64,000 nt of DNA, taken from Chamaelirium japonicum (taxonomy: Eukaryota > Streptophyta > Magnoliopsida > Liliales > Melanthiaceae). The first letter of the stretch is position 1, and each line of letters opens with the position of its first letter. A program made the position numbers and the translations under genes. Where the stretch lies: NCBI GenBank assembly GCA_947650365.1, contig OX393549.1:19077532-19141531 (forward strand). Direction: 5' to 3'. The notes beneath the pieces are model-generated. The model worked only from the letters and a program-made list of their open reading frames with translations, was not told the DNA's origin and did not search any database. Positions 24,049 through 38,635 of the stretch are shown here, piece by piece.

Positions 24049-27000
24049 TAAGTCTGAAACACGTACCCCGAAGCATGCCACACCGAAGATCGGCCAAAAT
24101 TCGCCCAAAAAACTAAGTGTGGAACACGCACCCCGAAGCTTGGCGCACCGAAGACAGACCAAAATTCATCCAAAAAACTAAGTCTGGAATGCACACCACG
24201 AAGCGTGGTGCACTAAAGACCGACCAAAATTCGCACGAAAACCTAATTATTGAACGCGCACCCCGAAGCGTGGCACACCAAAGACCGACCGAAATTCGTC
24301 CGAAAAACTAAGTTTGAACGCGCACCCCAAAGCATAGCGCACCAAAAACCGACCGAAATTCGCCCAAAAAACTAAGTTTTGAATGAGCACCCCGAAGCAC
24401 GACGCACCAAAAACCGATAGAAATTCGCCCGAAAAACAAAATCTAGAACACGCACCCCAAAGCGTGGTGCACCGAAGACCGATCGAAATTCGCCCGAAAA
24501 ACAAAGTCTGGAACATGCACCCCGAAGTGTTACGCACCGAAGTCCGGACAAAATTTGCCCAAAAAACTAAGTCTGGAACGCATATCCCGAAGCATGGCAC
24601 ACCGAAGAGCGGACAAAATTCGCCCGAAAAACTAAGTCTGGAACGTGCACCCCGAAGCGTGGCGTACCAAAAATCGGCCAAAATTCACCCTAAAAATTAA
24701 ATGTGGTGCGCGCACCCCGTAGCATGGCACACTGAAGACCGGTCGAAATTCGCCCGAAAAACTAAGTCTTGCACATGCACCCCGAAGCATGGCGCACCAA
24801 AGACCGGCTGAAATTTGTTCGAAAAACGAAATTTGGAACGCACACCCCGAACCATGGCGCACTGAAGACCGACCGAAATTCGCCTGAAAAACAAAGTCTG
24901 GAACTCGCACCCTGAAACATGGAGCATCGAACACCAACCGAAATTCGCATTAAAAACTAAGTCTGGAACGCGCACCTCGAAGTGTGGCACACCGAAGACC
25001 GACTGAAATATTACCTGAAAACCTAAGTATGGAACGTGCACCCCGAAGCATGGCACACCGAAGACCGGCCGAAATTCGTCTAAAAAACTAAGTCTGGGAC
25101 GCCCACCCCGACGCATGGCGCATCGAAGACCGGCCAAAATTTGCCCGAAAAATTAAGTCTGGAACACGCACCGCGAAGCATGGAACATCGAAGACCGATC
25201 AAAATTCGCTCGAAAAACTATATTTGGAACGCGCACTTCAAAGCGTGGCGCATCGAAGACCGATCGAAATTCGCCCGAAAAACTAAGTCTTGAACACGCA
25301 CCCAGAAGCATAGTGCACCGAAGACTGGCTGAAATTCGCTCGAAAAATAAAGTCTAGAACGCGGACCCCGAAGCGTGGCGAACCGAAGACTGACCGAAAT
25401 TCGCCCGAAAAACTAAGTCTGGAATGCGCACCCCGAAGCATGGTGCACCGAAGACCGACCAAAATTCGCTTAAAAAATTAAGTCTGGAACACGCACCCCG
25501 AAGCGTAGCGCACCGAAGACCAAACAAAGTTCGACCGTAAAACTAAGTCTAGAACGCGCACCCCGAACTGTGGCGCACTAAATACCGGTCGAAATTCGTC
25601 GGAAAGACTAAGTCTGGAACGCGCACCACGAAGCTTGGTGCACTGAAGACTGACCAAAATTTGGACGAAAAACTAAGTCTCGAACACGTACCCCGAAGCG
25701 TAGAATACCGAAGATTGGTCAAAACTCTCCTGAAAAACTAAGTCTGGAACACGCACCACGAAGCGTTGCACAACGAAGACTGGCCGAAATTCGGACGAAA
25801 AACTAAGTCTCGAACGTGCACCCCAAAGCTTGGGGCACAAAAGACCAGCCAAAATTCGCCCAAAAAACTAAGTCTCGAACGCGCACCCAGAAGCGTGGCG
25901 CACCAAAGACCGGCTGAAATTCACCCGAAAAACTAAGTCTTGAAAGCGCACCCCGAAGCATGGCGCACCGAAGACCGACCAAAATTTGTCTGAAAAACTA
26001 AGTCTGGAACGCGCACCTCGAAGCGTGGCGCACCAAAGACCGACCAAAATTCGCCCAAAAAACTAAGTGTGGAATGTGCACCCCGAAGCGTGGCGCACCG
26101 AAGACCAGCCGAAATTCGCCCGAAAAATTAAGTCCGGAACGTGGACACTAAGCTCGGTGCACCAAAAACCTACCAAAATTAGCTTGAAAAACTAAGTCTG
26201 GAACGCGCACTGAAGGTCGGCCGAAATTCTCCCGAAAACCTAAGTCTGGAACACGCACCACGAAGCGTGGCGCACAGATAACCGACCGAAATTCACCCCA
26301 AAAACTAAGTCTGGAACGCGTACCACAAAGTGTGGCGCACCGAAGACCGGACGAAATTCGCCCGAAAAACTAAGTCTGGAACGTGGACCCCGAAGCGTGG
26401 CATACCGAAAACCGGCCAAAATTCATCCGACAAACTAAGTGTGGTGTGCGCACCCCGTAGCGTGGCACACCGAAGATCGGTCAAAATTTGTCCGAAAAAC
26501 TAAGTCTTGTATGCGCACCCCGAAGTATGGCGCACCGAAAATCGACTGAAATTTGCTCGAAAAACTAAGTTTGGAATGCGAACCCCAAACCATGGCGCAC
26601 CGAAGACCGACCGAAATTCGCCCGAAAAACTAAGTCTGGAACACACACCCCAAAGCATGGAGCACCGAAGACCAACCAAAATTCGCTAGAAAAACTAAGT
26701 CTGGAACACGCACCTCGAAGCATGGCGCACCAAAGACCGGCCGAAATTCACCCAAAAACCTAAGACTAGAATGCGCAACCCAAAGCGTAACGCACCGAAG
26801 ACCGGCCAAAATTCGCCCGAGAAACTAAGTGTGGCGCACCGAAGATCGGTCGAAATTCGCCCGAAAAACTAAGTTTGGTACGCGCACCCCGAAGCCAGCA
26901 CCAAAGACCGAGCGAAATTCGCATGAAAAATTAAGTCTGGAACGCGCACAATGAAGCGTGGCGCACCGAAGAACGACCGAAATTTGCCCAAAAAACTAAG

Positions 27001-30000
27001 CCTGGAACGCGCACCCGAAGCATGGGGCACCGAAGACCGGTCGAAATTCACTCGAAAAACTAAGTCTGGAAAGCGCACCCCGAAGCATGACGCACCGAAC
27101 ACCGATCAAAATTCATCAGAAAAACTAACTCTAGAATGCGCACCACGAAGCGAGGTGGACCGAAGACCGACCGAAATTCGCCCAAAAAACTAGGTCAGGA
27201 ATGCGCACCCCGAAGCAAGGCGCACCAAAGACCGACCGAAATTCGCCCGAAAAACTGAGTCTCGAATGCGCACCTTGAAGCATGCCGCACCGAAGACCGA
27301 CTGAAATTTGTCCGAAAAACTAAGTCTGGAACGCGCACCCTGCAGCATGGTACACCGAGGACCGATCAAAATTCGCCCGAAAAAAAAAGTCTAGAACGCG
27401 CACACCGAAGCGTGGTGCAACAAAGATCGGTCGAAATTCGACTGAAAAACTAAGTCTAGAACACGCACCCCGAAGCATGGCGCACTGAAGGCCGCTCAAA
27501 ATTTGCACGGAAAACTAAGTCTGGAACGCGCACTACGAAGCGATGCGCACTGAAGACCAACCGAATTTTGGCAAAAGAACTAAGTGTGGTGCGCGCACCC
27601 CATAGCGTGGCACACCAAAGACTGGTCGAAATTTGCCCGAAAAACTAAGTCTTGTACGCGCACCACGAAGCGTGGAGCACTGAAGACCGGCTGAAATTAG
27701 CCCGAACAACTAAGTTTGGAACGCGTATCCCGAACCGTGGCGCATCGAAGACCGGCCGAAATTCGCCCAAAAAACTATATCTGGAACACGCACCCCGAAA
27801 CATGGCACACCGAAGACTGACCGAACTTCTCCAGAAAAGCTAAGTCTGGAATGCGCACCTCGAAGCGTGGCGCACAGAAGATCGGCCGAAATTCACCCGA
27901 AAAACTAAGTCTGGAACACGCGCCCCGAAGCGTTGCACACTAAAGACCGGCTGAAATTCGCCTGAAAAACTAAGTCTTGAATGCGTACCCCGAAGCGTAG
28001 CGCACTGAAGACCGGCTGAAATTCACCTAAAAAAACTAAGTCTGGAATGCGCACCCCAGAGCGTGGCGCACCGAAGACCGACCAAAATTCGCACAAAAAA
28101 TTAAGTCTCGAACGAACACCCCGAAGCATGGTGCACTAAAGACCAGCCGAAATTCGCCAGAAAAAACTAAGTCTGGAACGCGCACCATGAAGTGTGGCGT
28201 AACAAAGACCGGCCAAAATTCGGACGAAAAACTAAGTTTCGAAGGCGCACCCTGAAGCGTGGAGCACCGAAGACCGGCCAAAATTCGTCCAAAAAACTAA
28301 GTCTGGAACACGCACCCCGAAGCATGGCGCACCGAAGACCGACCAAAATTTGCCAGAAAAACTATGTTTGGAACGCGCATCTCGAAGCATGACGCACAAA
28401 AGACCGACCGAAATTCGCACGAAAAATTAAGTCTAGAATGCGCACCCCAAAGCGTGGCGCACTAAAGACCGACCGAAATTCACCCGAAAACTAAGTCTGG
28501 AACGTGCACCACGAAGTGTGGTGCAACGAAGACCGGCCGAAATTCATACGAAAAACTAAGTCCCGAACGCGTACCCAGAAGCGTGGCGCACCGAAGACCG
28601 GCCAAAATTCGCCCAAAAAACTAAGTCTGGAACACGCACCCCGAAGCGTACCAAAGACCGGCCAAAATTCACACAAAAAACTAAGTCTGGAACGCGCACC
28701 TCGAAGCATGGAACACTGAAGACCGATCAAAATTCACCCGAAAAACTAAGTCTGGAATGCGCACCCCGAAGCATGGCGCATCGAAGACCAGTCGAAATTC
28801 GCCCGAAAAACTAAGACTTGAACGCGTACCCTGAAGCATGGCGCACCGAACACCGACTAAAATTCGCCCGAAAAACTAAGTGTGGTGCGTGCACCCCATA
28901 GTGTGGCGCATCAAAGACCGGTTGAAATTTGCCAAAAAAACTAATTCTGGTACGCGCACCTCAAAGCCTGGCGCACCGAAAATCAACCGAAATTCGCACA
29001 AAAAACTAAGTCTGGAACGAGCACCACGAAGCGTGGTGAACCGAAGAACGACCAAAATTCACCCGAAAAACTAAGTCTTTAATGTGCACCACAAAGCATG
29101 GTGCACCGAAGACCGACCGGAATTTGCCCAAAAAACTAAGTCTGGAACGCGCACCACGAAGCATGGCGCACCGAAGACTGACCAAAATTCGCACGAAAAA
29201 CTAAGTCTCGAATGCGCACCCCGAAGCGTGGCATACCGAAGACCGACCAAAATTCGCTAAAAAAACTAAGTCTTGAACGCGCACCCCGAAACATGGCGCA
29301 CTGAAGACCAACCAAAATTTGCCTGATAAACTAAATCTGGAATACACACCTCGAAGCATGGCGCACCAAAGATCGATCGAAATTTGTCCGAAAAACTAAG
29401 TCTGGAATGTGCACCCCGAAGCGTGCCGCACCGAAGACCGACAGAAATTTATCCAAAAAACTATGTCTGGAACGCGCACCATAAGCGTGACTCACCGAAG
29501 ACCGACCAAAATTCACCTGAAAAACTAAGTCTGGAACGCGCACTCTGAAACGTGGCGCGCCGAAAGCCAGCCGAAATTCGCCCAAAAAACTATGTCTTGA
29601 ACGCACACCACGAAGCGTGGCACCAAAGACCGGTCGAAATTTGCACAAAGAACTAAGTCTCGAATGCGCATCCCGAAGCGAGGAGCACCGAAGATCGATC
29701 AAAATTTGCCCCAAAAACTAAGTCTAGAACGCGCAGCACGAAGCGTGGCGCCCCGAAGACTGGCCGAAATTCACACGAAAAACTAAGTCTCAAACGCGCA
29801 CCCCGAAACATGGTGCATCGAAGAGTAACCAAAATTCATCTAAAAAACTAAGTTTGGAACGCGCACCCCGTAGCATGGCTCATCGAAGACCTGCCGAAAT
29901 TTGTTCAAAAAACTATGTCTGGAATGCGCACCCAGAAGCGTGGCGCACCGAAGATCGGCCGGAATTCGCCCGAAAAACAAAGTCTGGAATGTGCACCCCG

Positions 30001-33000
30001 AAGCGTGACGCACCAAAGACCGACCGAAATTCACCCGAGAAACTAAGTCTGGAACGCACACCTCAAAGCATGGCACACCGAAGACCGACCGAAATTCACC
30101 CAAAAAACTAAGTCTGGAATACACACCCCGAAGCAAGGCGCACCGAAGACTAGCCCAAATTCGCCCGAAAAACTAAGACTGGAACGCGCACCCCGAAGCG
30201 TGGCGCACCGAAGACCGACCAAAATTCATCCAAAAAACTAAGTGTGGTGCGCGCACCCCGTAGTGTAGCGCACCAAAGACCGGTCTAAATTCGCCCGAAA
30301 AACTAAGTTTGGTACACGCACCCCGAAGCTTGGCGCACCGAATATCGACTGAAATTTGCCTAAAAAACTAAGTCAGGAACGCACACCACGAAGCATGGCG
30401 CACCGAAGAACGGTCGAAATTTGCCCGAAAAAACTAAGTCTGGAACGTGCACCCCGAAGAATGGCTCACCGAAAACCGATCGAAATTCGCCCGATAAACT
30501 AAGTCCGGAACGCGCACCCCGAACCGTGGCTCACCGAAGATCGGCCGAAATTCTTCCAAAAAACTAAGTCTGGAATGCGCACCATGAAGCCTGGCGTACC
30601 GAAGACAAGCCGAAATTCATCCAAAAAACTAAGTCTGGAATGCGCACCCCGAAGCATGGCGCACCGAATACTGACCGAATTTGCCCAAAAACCTAAGTCT
30701 GGAAAATGCGCCTCGAAGCGTGGCGCACCGAAGACCGATCGAAATTCGTCCGAAAAACTAAGTCTGGAACGCGCACCCTGAAGCATTGTGCACCGAAGAC
30801 CGACCGAAATTCGCCCATAAAGTCTTGAACGCGCACCCCGAAGAGTGGCGCACCGAAGACCGGCTGAAATTCGCCTGAAAAACTAAGTTTAGAATGCTCA
30901 CCCCGAAGCGTGGTGCACTGAAGACCGGTCAAAATATGCCCGGAAAACTAAGTCTGGAACGCGCACCCGAAATCAAAGCACACTGAAGACCGGCCGAATT
31001 TTGCCAAAAAAACTATATGTGGTGCGTGCAGCCCATAGCGTGGCGCACCGAAGACTGGTCGAAATTCGACCAAAAAACTAAGTCTAGTACGCGCACCCCA
31101 TAGCGTATCGCACCGAACACTGGCTGAAATTAGCCTAAAAAACTAAGTTTAGAACACGCACCCCGAATCATGGCGCACCGAAGACCGGCCGAAATTCGCT
31201 TAAAAAACTATGTCTGGAACGCGCACCCCGAAGCATGGCGCACCGAAGACCGATCGATATTCGCCCGAAAAACTAAGTCTGGAATGCGCACTTGGAAGCA
31301 TGGCACACCAAAGACTAGCCGAAATTTGCTCGAAAAACAAAGTCTGGAACGCGCACCCCGAAGCATGGTGCACCGAAGACCGACCGAAATTCGCCCGAAA
31401 AACTAAGTCCGGAACGCGTATCCTGAAGCATGGCGCACCGAAGATCGACCAAAATTCGTCCGAAAAACTAAGTCTGGAACACGCACCCCGAAGCGTGGTG
31501 CATCAAAGACCGGCCAAAATTTGCCCGAAAATATAACTCTGAAATGCGCACCTCAAAGCGTGGTGAACCGAAGACCGACCAAAATTCACCAAAAAAACTA
31601 AGTTGTAAAGCGCACCCCGAAGCGCACACCGAAGATTGGTTGAAATTCGCCCAAAAAATAAAGTCTGGAAACGTGCACCCCGAAGCATGGTGCACTGAAG
31701 ACCGACCGAAATCTGCCTGAAAAACTAAGTCTGGAACACGTACCCCAAAGCGTGGCGCACCGAATACCGGCCAAAATTCTCCCAAAAAACTAAGTCTGGA
31801 ACACGCACCAAGAAACGTGGCGCACCGAAGACCGACCAAAATTCGTATGAAAAAGTCTCGAACGCGCACCCCGAAGCTTGGCCTGAAGACCGGCCAAAAT
31901 TCGCCCGAAAAACTAAGTCTAGAACACGTATCTCGAATCATGGCGCACCGATGACTGATCGAAATTCGCCCGAAAAACTATGACTGGAACGCGCACCACA
32001 AAGCGTAGCGCACCGAATACCGGCCGAAATTCACACAAAAAACTAAGTCTCGAACACGCACCCCAGAAGCGTGGCGTATCAAAGGCCGGTCGAAATTTGC
32101 CCGAAAAATTAAGTCTGGAATACGTAGATCGAAGCGTGGCGTAAAAAAGACCGGCCAAAATTCGCTCAAAAAACTAAGTCTGGAACGCGCAACTGGAAGC
32201 ATGGCGCACCGAAGACCGACCGAAATTTGTGCAAAAAACTAAGTCTCGAACACGCACCCCGAAGCGTGGTGCACTGAAGACCGACCGAAATTTGCCCTAC
32301 AAACTATGTCTAGAACGTGCACCCCGAAGCGTGGCGCACCAAAAACCGGTCGAAATTTTCCCAAAAAATTAAGTCTGGAACGTGCACCCCGAAGCATGGC
32401 GCACCGAAGACCGAAAGAAATTTGCCCGAAAAACTAAATCTGGAACGCGCACCCTGAAGCGTGGCACATCGAAGACCGACCAAAATTTGCCCAAAAAACT
32501 AAGTCTGGAACGCGCACCTCGAAGCGTTGCGCACCGAAGACCGACCAAAATTCGTCCAAAAAACTAAGTCTGGAATGCGCACCCCGAAGTGTGGCACACA
32601 GAAGACCGACCGAAAATTCGCCCAAAAAATAAAGTCTGGAACGTGCACCCCGAAGCGTGGTGCTTTGAAGACCGGCCAAAATTCGCCTAAAAAATAAAGT
32701 CTAGAACACGCACCTTGAAGTGTAGCGCACCGAAGACCGGCCGAAACTCGCCCGAAGAACTAAGTCTAGAACGCGCACCTCGAAGCGTGGCGCACCGAAT
32801 AATGGCCAAAATTCACTTGAAAAACAAAGTCTGGAATGCGCATCCCGAAGTGTGGCGCTCCGAAAACGGCCGAAATTTGCCCAAAAAACTAAGTGTGGTG
32901 TAAGCACCCCGTAGCGTAGCGCACAAAAGATCGGTTGAAATTTGCCCGAAAAACTAAGTCTTGTACGCGCACCCCGAAGCGTGGCGCACCGAAGACCAGC

Positions 33001-36000
33001 TGAAATTCGCTCGAAAAACTAAATTTGGAATGCGCACATCGAATCGTGGAGCATAGAAGACTGGCCAAAATTTGTCCGAAAAACTAAGTCTGGAACGCGT
33101 ACCTTGAAGTGTGACGCACCGAAGATCGACCGAAATTCGCCCAAAAAACTAAGCCTGGAAAGCGCACCTCGAAGCATGGCGTACCGAAGACCGGCCGAAA
33201 TTCGCCCTAAAAACTAAGTCTGGAACGCCCACCCCTAAGTGTTGCCCACCGAAGACGCCCAGAATTCACCCAAAAAACTAAGTCTGGAATGCACACCCCG
33301 AAGCGTGGCGCATCGAAGACCGACCGAAATTCGCCCGAAAGCGTGGCGCATCGAAGACCGACCGAAATTCGCCCGAAAAACTATATCTGGAACGCACACC
33401 TCGAAGCATGGCGCATCGAAGTCCGACCGAAATTCGCTTGAAAAATTAAGTCTGGAACACACACCCCGAAGCATGGCGCAACGGAGACCGGCTGAAATTA
33501 GCCAGAAAAGCAAAGTCTGGAATGCGCACACCGGAGCATGGCGCACCGAAGACCGACCGAAACTCGCCCAAAAAACTATGTCTGGAAAGTGCACCCCGAA
33601 GCGGGGCGCACCAAAGACCGACAGAAATTTGCCCGAAAAACTAATTCTGGAACGCGCACCCTGAAGCGTGGTGCATCGAAGACCGACCAAAATTCGCCCG
33701 AAAAACTAAGTCACGCACACCTCGAAGCGTTCCGCACCGAAGACCGACCAAAATTTTCCCAAAAAATTAAGTCTGGAGCGCACACCTTGAAGCGTGGTGC
33801 ACTGAAGACTGACCAAAATTCGCCTGAAAAACAAAGTCTAGAATGCGCCCCCGAAGCGTAGTGCACAGAAGACCGACCGAAATTTACCTTAAAAATAAAG
33901 TCTGGAACGTGTATCCCGAAGTGTAGCGCACCGAAAACTGACAGATATTCGCCCGAAGAACTAAGTCGGGAACACGCACCCCGAAGTATGGAGCACCAAA
34001 AACCAGCCAAAATTAGCCCAATAAACTAAGTGTGGTGCGCGCACCCTGTAGCGTGGAGCACAAAAGACTGATTGAAATTCGCTCTAAAAACTAAGTCTTG
34101 TACGCGCACCCCGAAGAGTGGTGCATCGAAGACCGGCTGAAATTCGCCCGAAAAACTAAGTTTGGAATGCGCAGCCCGAAGCATGGTGTACCGAAGACCG
34201 ACCGAAATTCGCACGAAAAATTATGTCTGGAACGCCCACCCCGAAGCGTGGCCCACCGAAGACCGACCAAAATTCGCCCGAAATATTAAGTCTGGAACGC
34301 GCACGCCGAAGCATGGCGCATCGAAGACCGACCGAAATTCGTCCGAAAAACTATGTCTGGAACGCGCACCTCGAAGCATGGCGCATCATAGACCAACCAA
34401 AATTTGCCCGAAAAACTAAGTCTGGAACACGTACCCCGAAATATGGCGCACCGAAGACCGGCCAAAATTTGCCAAAAAAACAAAGTGTGAAACGCACACA
34501 CCGAAGCATGGCGCACCGAAGACCGACCGAAATTCGCCCCAAAAACTAAGTCAGAAATGCGCACCTCGAAGCGTAACGCACCGAAGACTGACCGAAATTC
34601 ATTCAAAAAACTAAGTCTGGAACGCGCACCCCGAAACATGGTCCATAGAAGACCGACTGAAATTCGCCCGAAAAACAAAGTCTGGAACACACATCCCGAA
34701 GCGTTGCGCACCGAAGACCGATCGAAATTCGCTCGAAAAACTAAGTCTAGAACACTCACGCCGAAGCGTGGCGCACTGAGGACCGATTGAAATTTGCTCA
34801 GAAAACTAAGTCTGGAATACGCATCCTGAAGTATAGCGCACCGAAAACGGACTGAATTTTGCAAAAAAAACTAAGTGTGGTGCGCGCACCCCATAGCGTG
34901 GCGCACCGAAGACTCGTCGAAATTTACCCGAAAAACTAACTCTTGTACGCGCACCCCGAAGCATGGCGCACCGAAGACCGTCTGAAATTTGCCTGAAAAA
35001 CTATGTTTGGAACGCGCACCACGAACCATGGCGCATCAAAGACCGCCCGAAATTCGCCCGAAAAACTATGTTTGGAACGCGCACCCCGAAGCATGCCGCA
35101 TAGAAGACCGATCGAAATTCGCCCAAAAAACTAAGTCTAGAACGCGCACCTCGAAGCGTGGCGCACAGAAGATCGGTCAAAATTCGCCCAAAAAACTAAG
35201 TCTGGAACGCGCACCCCAAAGCATGGCGCATCGAAAACCGACCAAAATTCGCCCAAAAAACTAAGTCTTGAATGCGCACCCTGAAGTGTGGCGCACCGAA
35301 GATCGGTCGAAATTCGCCTGAAAAATTATCTGGAACGCGCACCCCGAAGCGTGGTGCATCAAAGACCGGACGAAATTTGCCCGAAAAACTAAGTCTAGAA
35401 CGCGTACCTCAAAACATGGCGCACCGAAGACCGATCGAAATTTGCCAAAAAAATAAAGTCTTGAACGCGCACCTTGAAGCGTGGCGCACTGAAGACCGAT
35501 CGAAATTCGCCCAAAAAACGATGTCTGGAACGCGCACCCCGAATCATGGCGCACCGAAGATAGACCAAAATTTGCCAGAAAAACAAAGTCTGGAATGCAC
35601 ATCCCGAAGCGTGGCGCATCGAAGATCGGCCAAAATTTGCCCAAAAAACTAAGTCTAGAATGTGCACCCCAAAGCGTGGCGCACCGAATACCTACCAAAA
35701 TTCGTCAAAAAAACTAAGTCTGGAACACGCACCACGAAGTGTGGCGCACCGAAGACCGACTGAAATTCGCACGAAAAACTAAGTCTCGAATGCGCACCCC
35801 GAAGCGTGGCGCACCAAAGACCGACCGAAATTCGCCCGAAAAACTAAGTCTAGAACACGCACCCCGAAGCATGTCGCACCGAAGACTGGCCAAAATTCGT
35901 TCGAAAAACTAAGTCGTGAATTCGTACCCCGAAGCGTGGCGCACCGAAGACCGATCAAAATTCGCTTGAAAAACTAAGTACGGATCGTGCAACCCGAAGC

Positions 36001-38635
36001 AAAGCGCATCGAATACCGCCCGAAATTCGCCCGAAAACTAAGTCTGGAATGCGCACCTCGAAGAGTGGCGCACCGAAGACCGACCGAAATTCACTAGAAA
36101 AAATAAGTCTGGAACACGCACCCCGAAGCGTGGCGCACCGAAGACCGATCAAAATTCACCCGAAAACAGAGTCTGGAACGTGCACCCCGAAACATGGCGC
36201 ACCGAAGATCGACCGAAATTCGCCCGAAAAACTAAGTCTGGAACGCGTACCCCTAAGGGTGGCGCACCAAATAACGACCAAAATTCGCCCGAAAAACTAA
36301 GTCTGGAACGCGCACCACGAAGCGTGGCACAACGAAGACCGGCTGAAATTCGCAAGAAAAACTAATTCTGGAACGCGCACCCCGAAGCGTGGCGCACCGA
36401 AGACCGGCCAAAATTTTCCAGAAAAACTAAGTCTGGAACGTGCACCCCGAAGCATGGCGCATCGAAAATCGACAGAAATTCGCTCGAAAAACTAAGTCTG
36501 GAACGCGCACCTTGAAGCGTGGCGCATCGAAAACCGACCAAAATTCAACCGAAAAACTAAGTCTAGAATGAGCACCTCGAAGCGTTGCTCACCAAAGACC
36601 GATCAAAATTCGCCAAAAAAACTAAGTTTGGAACGCGTACCTCAAAGCGTGGCGCACCGAAGACCGGTAGAAATTCACCCAAAAAACAAAGTCTGGAACA
36701 CGCACCCCGAAGCATGATGCACCGAAGACCGATCGAAATTCATCCGAAAAATTAAGTCTGGAACGCGCATCTCGAAGCGTGGCGCACCAAAGATCGGCCA
36801 AAATTCGCCCGAAAAACTAAGTCTGGAATGTGCACCCCGAAGCATGGCGCACCGAAGACCGGCCGAAATTCGCCTGAAAAACTAAGTCTGGAACACACAC
36901 CATGAAGTGTGGCGCACCGAAGACTGACCGAAATTCGCACGAAAAACTAAGTGTGGTACGCGCACCCCATAGCGTGGCGCACCGAAGACTGGTCAAAATT
37001 TGCCCGAAAAACTAAGTCTTGTACGTGCACCCCAAAGCATGGTGCACCGAAGACCGTCTGAAATTCGCCCGAAAAACTATGTTTGGAACGCGCACACCGA
37101 AGACCAGCCAAATTTCGCTCGAAAAACTATGTCTGGAACGCGCACCCCGAAGCATGGCGCATAGAAGACCGACCGAAATTCACCCAAAAAACTAAATCTA
37201 AAACACGCCCCTCGAAGCGTGGCACACTGAAGACCGACCGAAATTCGCCCAAAAAACTAAGTCTGGAACGCGCACCCCGAAGCATGGCGCACCGAAGACC
37301 GGCCAAAATTTGCCTAAAAAACTAAGTCTTGAACACGTACCCCGAAGTGTGGCGCACCGAAGATCGACCAAAATTCGCCCAAAAAACTGAGTCTAGAATG
37401 CGTACCCCGAAGCGTGGTGCATCAAAGACCGGCCAAAATTTGCCCTAAAAACTAAGTCTGGAACGTGCACCTTGAAGCGTGGCGCACCGAAGACCGATCG
37501 AAATTTGCCAAAAAAACTAAGTCTAGAATGCGCACCGAAGACCGGTCGAAATTCGCTCGAAAAACAAAGTCTGGAACGCGCACTTAAAAGCATGGTGCAC
37601 CGAAGACCGGCCGAAATTCGCCCAAAAAACTAAGTCAGGAATGCGCATCCCGAAGCATGGCGCACCGTAGATCGACCGAAATTGGCCCGAAAAACAAAGT
37701 CTGGAATGTGCATCCTGAAGCGTGGCGCACCGAAGACCGGCCAAAATTCACCCAAAAAACTAAGTCTGGAACACGCACCACGAACTAGGGCGCACCGAAG
37801 ACCGACCAAAATTCGCATAAAAAACTAAGTCTTGAATGCGCACCCTGAAGCGTGCCGCACCAAAGACCGACCAAAATTTGCCCAAAAATCTAAGTCTAGA
37901 ACACGCACCCCGAAGCATGGCGCACCAAAGACTGGTCGAAATACGCCAAAAAACTAAGTCTTGAACACGCACCCCGAAGCTTGGCGCACCGTAGACCGGC
38001 CGAAATTCGATCAAAAAACTAAGTCTAAAATGCGCACCACGAAGCGTGTCACACCGAAGACCTGCCGAAATTTGCACAAAAAACTAAGTCTCGAACGTGC
38101 ACCCCTGAAGCGTGGCGCACCGAAGACCGGTCGAAATTCGCTCGAAAAACTAAGTCTGGAACACGCACCCGACGCGTGGCGCACCAAAGACCGACTGAAA
38201 TTTGCCCAAAAAACTAAGTCTGGAATGCGCACCTCGAAGCATGGCACACCGATGATCGGTCAAAATTCGTATAAAAAACTAAGTCTCGAATGTGTACCCC
38301 GATGCATGGCGCACCGAAGACCGACCAAAATTTGCCCTAAAAACTAAGCCTGGAATGCGCACCCCGAAGCGTGGCACACCGAAGACCGGCCAAAATTTGC
38401 CCAAAAAACTAAGTCTGGAACGTGCACCCCGAATCGTGGCGCTCCGAAGACCGATAGAAATTCGCCCGAAAAACTAAGTCTGGAACGCGCACCATGAAGC
38501 GTGCCGCATCGAAGACCAACCAAAATTCGACCGAAAAACTAAGTCTGGAACGCGCACCTCAAAGCATTGCGCACCAAAGACTGACCGAAATTCACCTGAA
38601 AAACTAAGTCTGGAACGCGCACCCTGAAGCGTGGC
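24049..38635. repeat. 65 bp satellite array, first block (about 224 monomers)
   Basis: Tandem monomers in one orientation; spacing of the CTGGAACG word is 65 bp (36368, 36433, 36498). Key word GCGTGGCGCACCGAAG with frequent transitions (GCATGGCGCACC and similar); the repeat closes with GAAAAACTAAGTCTGG. Monomers differ from each other at many sites, mostly C/T and G/A. A few are truncated or fused, for example near 33330-33360 and 37530. Because 65 is not a multiple of three and the consensus has only one stop per strand per 195 bp, open frames of 60-190 codons occur on both strands throughout; they are not genes. Confidence 0.97.

Noticed and set aside
24049-38635. CRISPR-like regular repeat array
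   Set aside because: Monomers are contiguous with no unique spacers, and the context is a plant genome.
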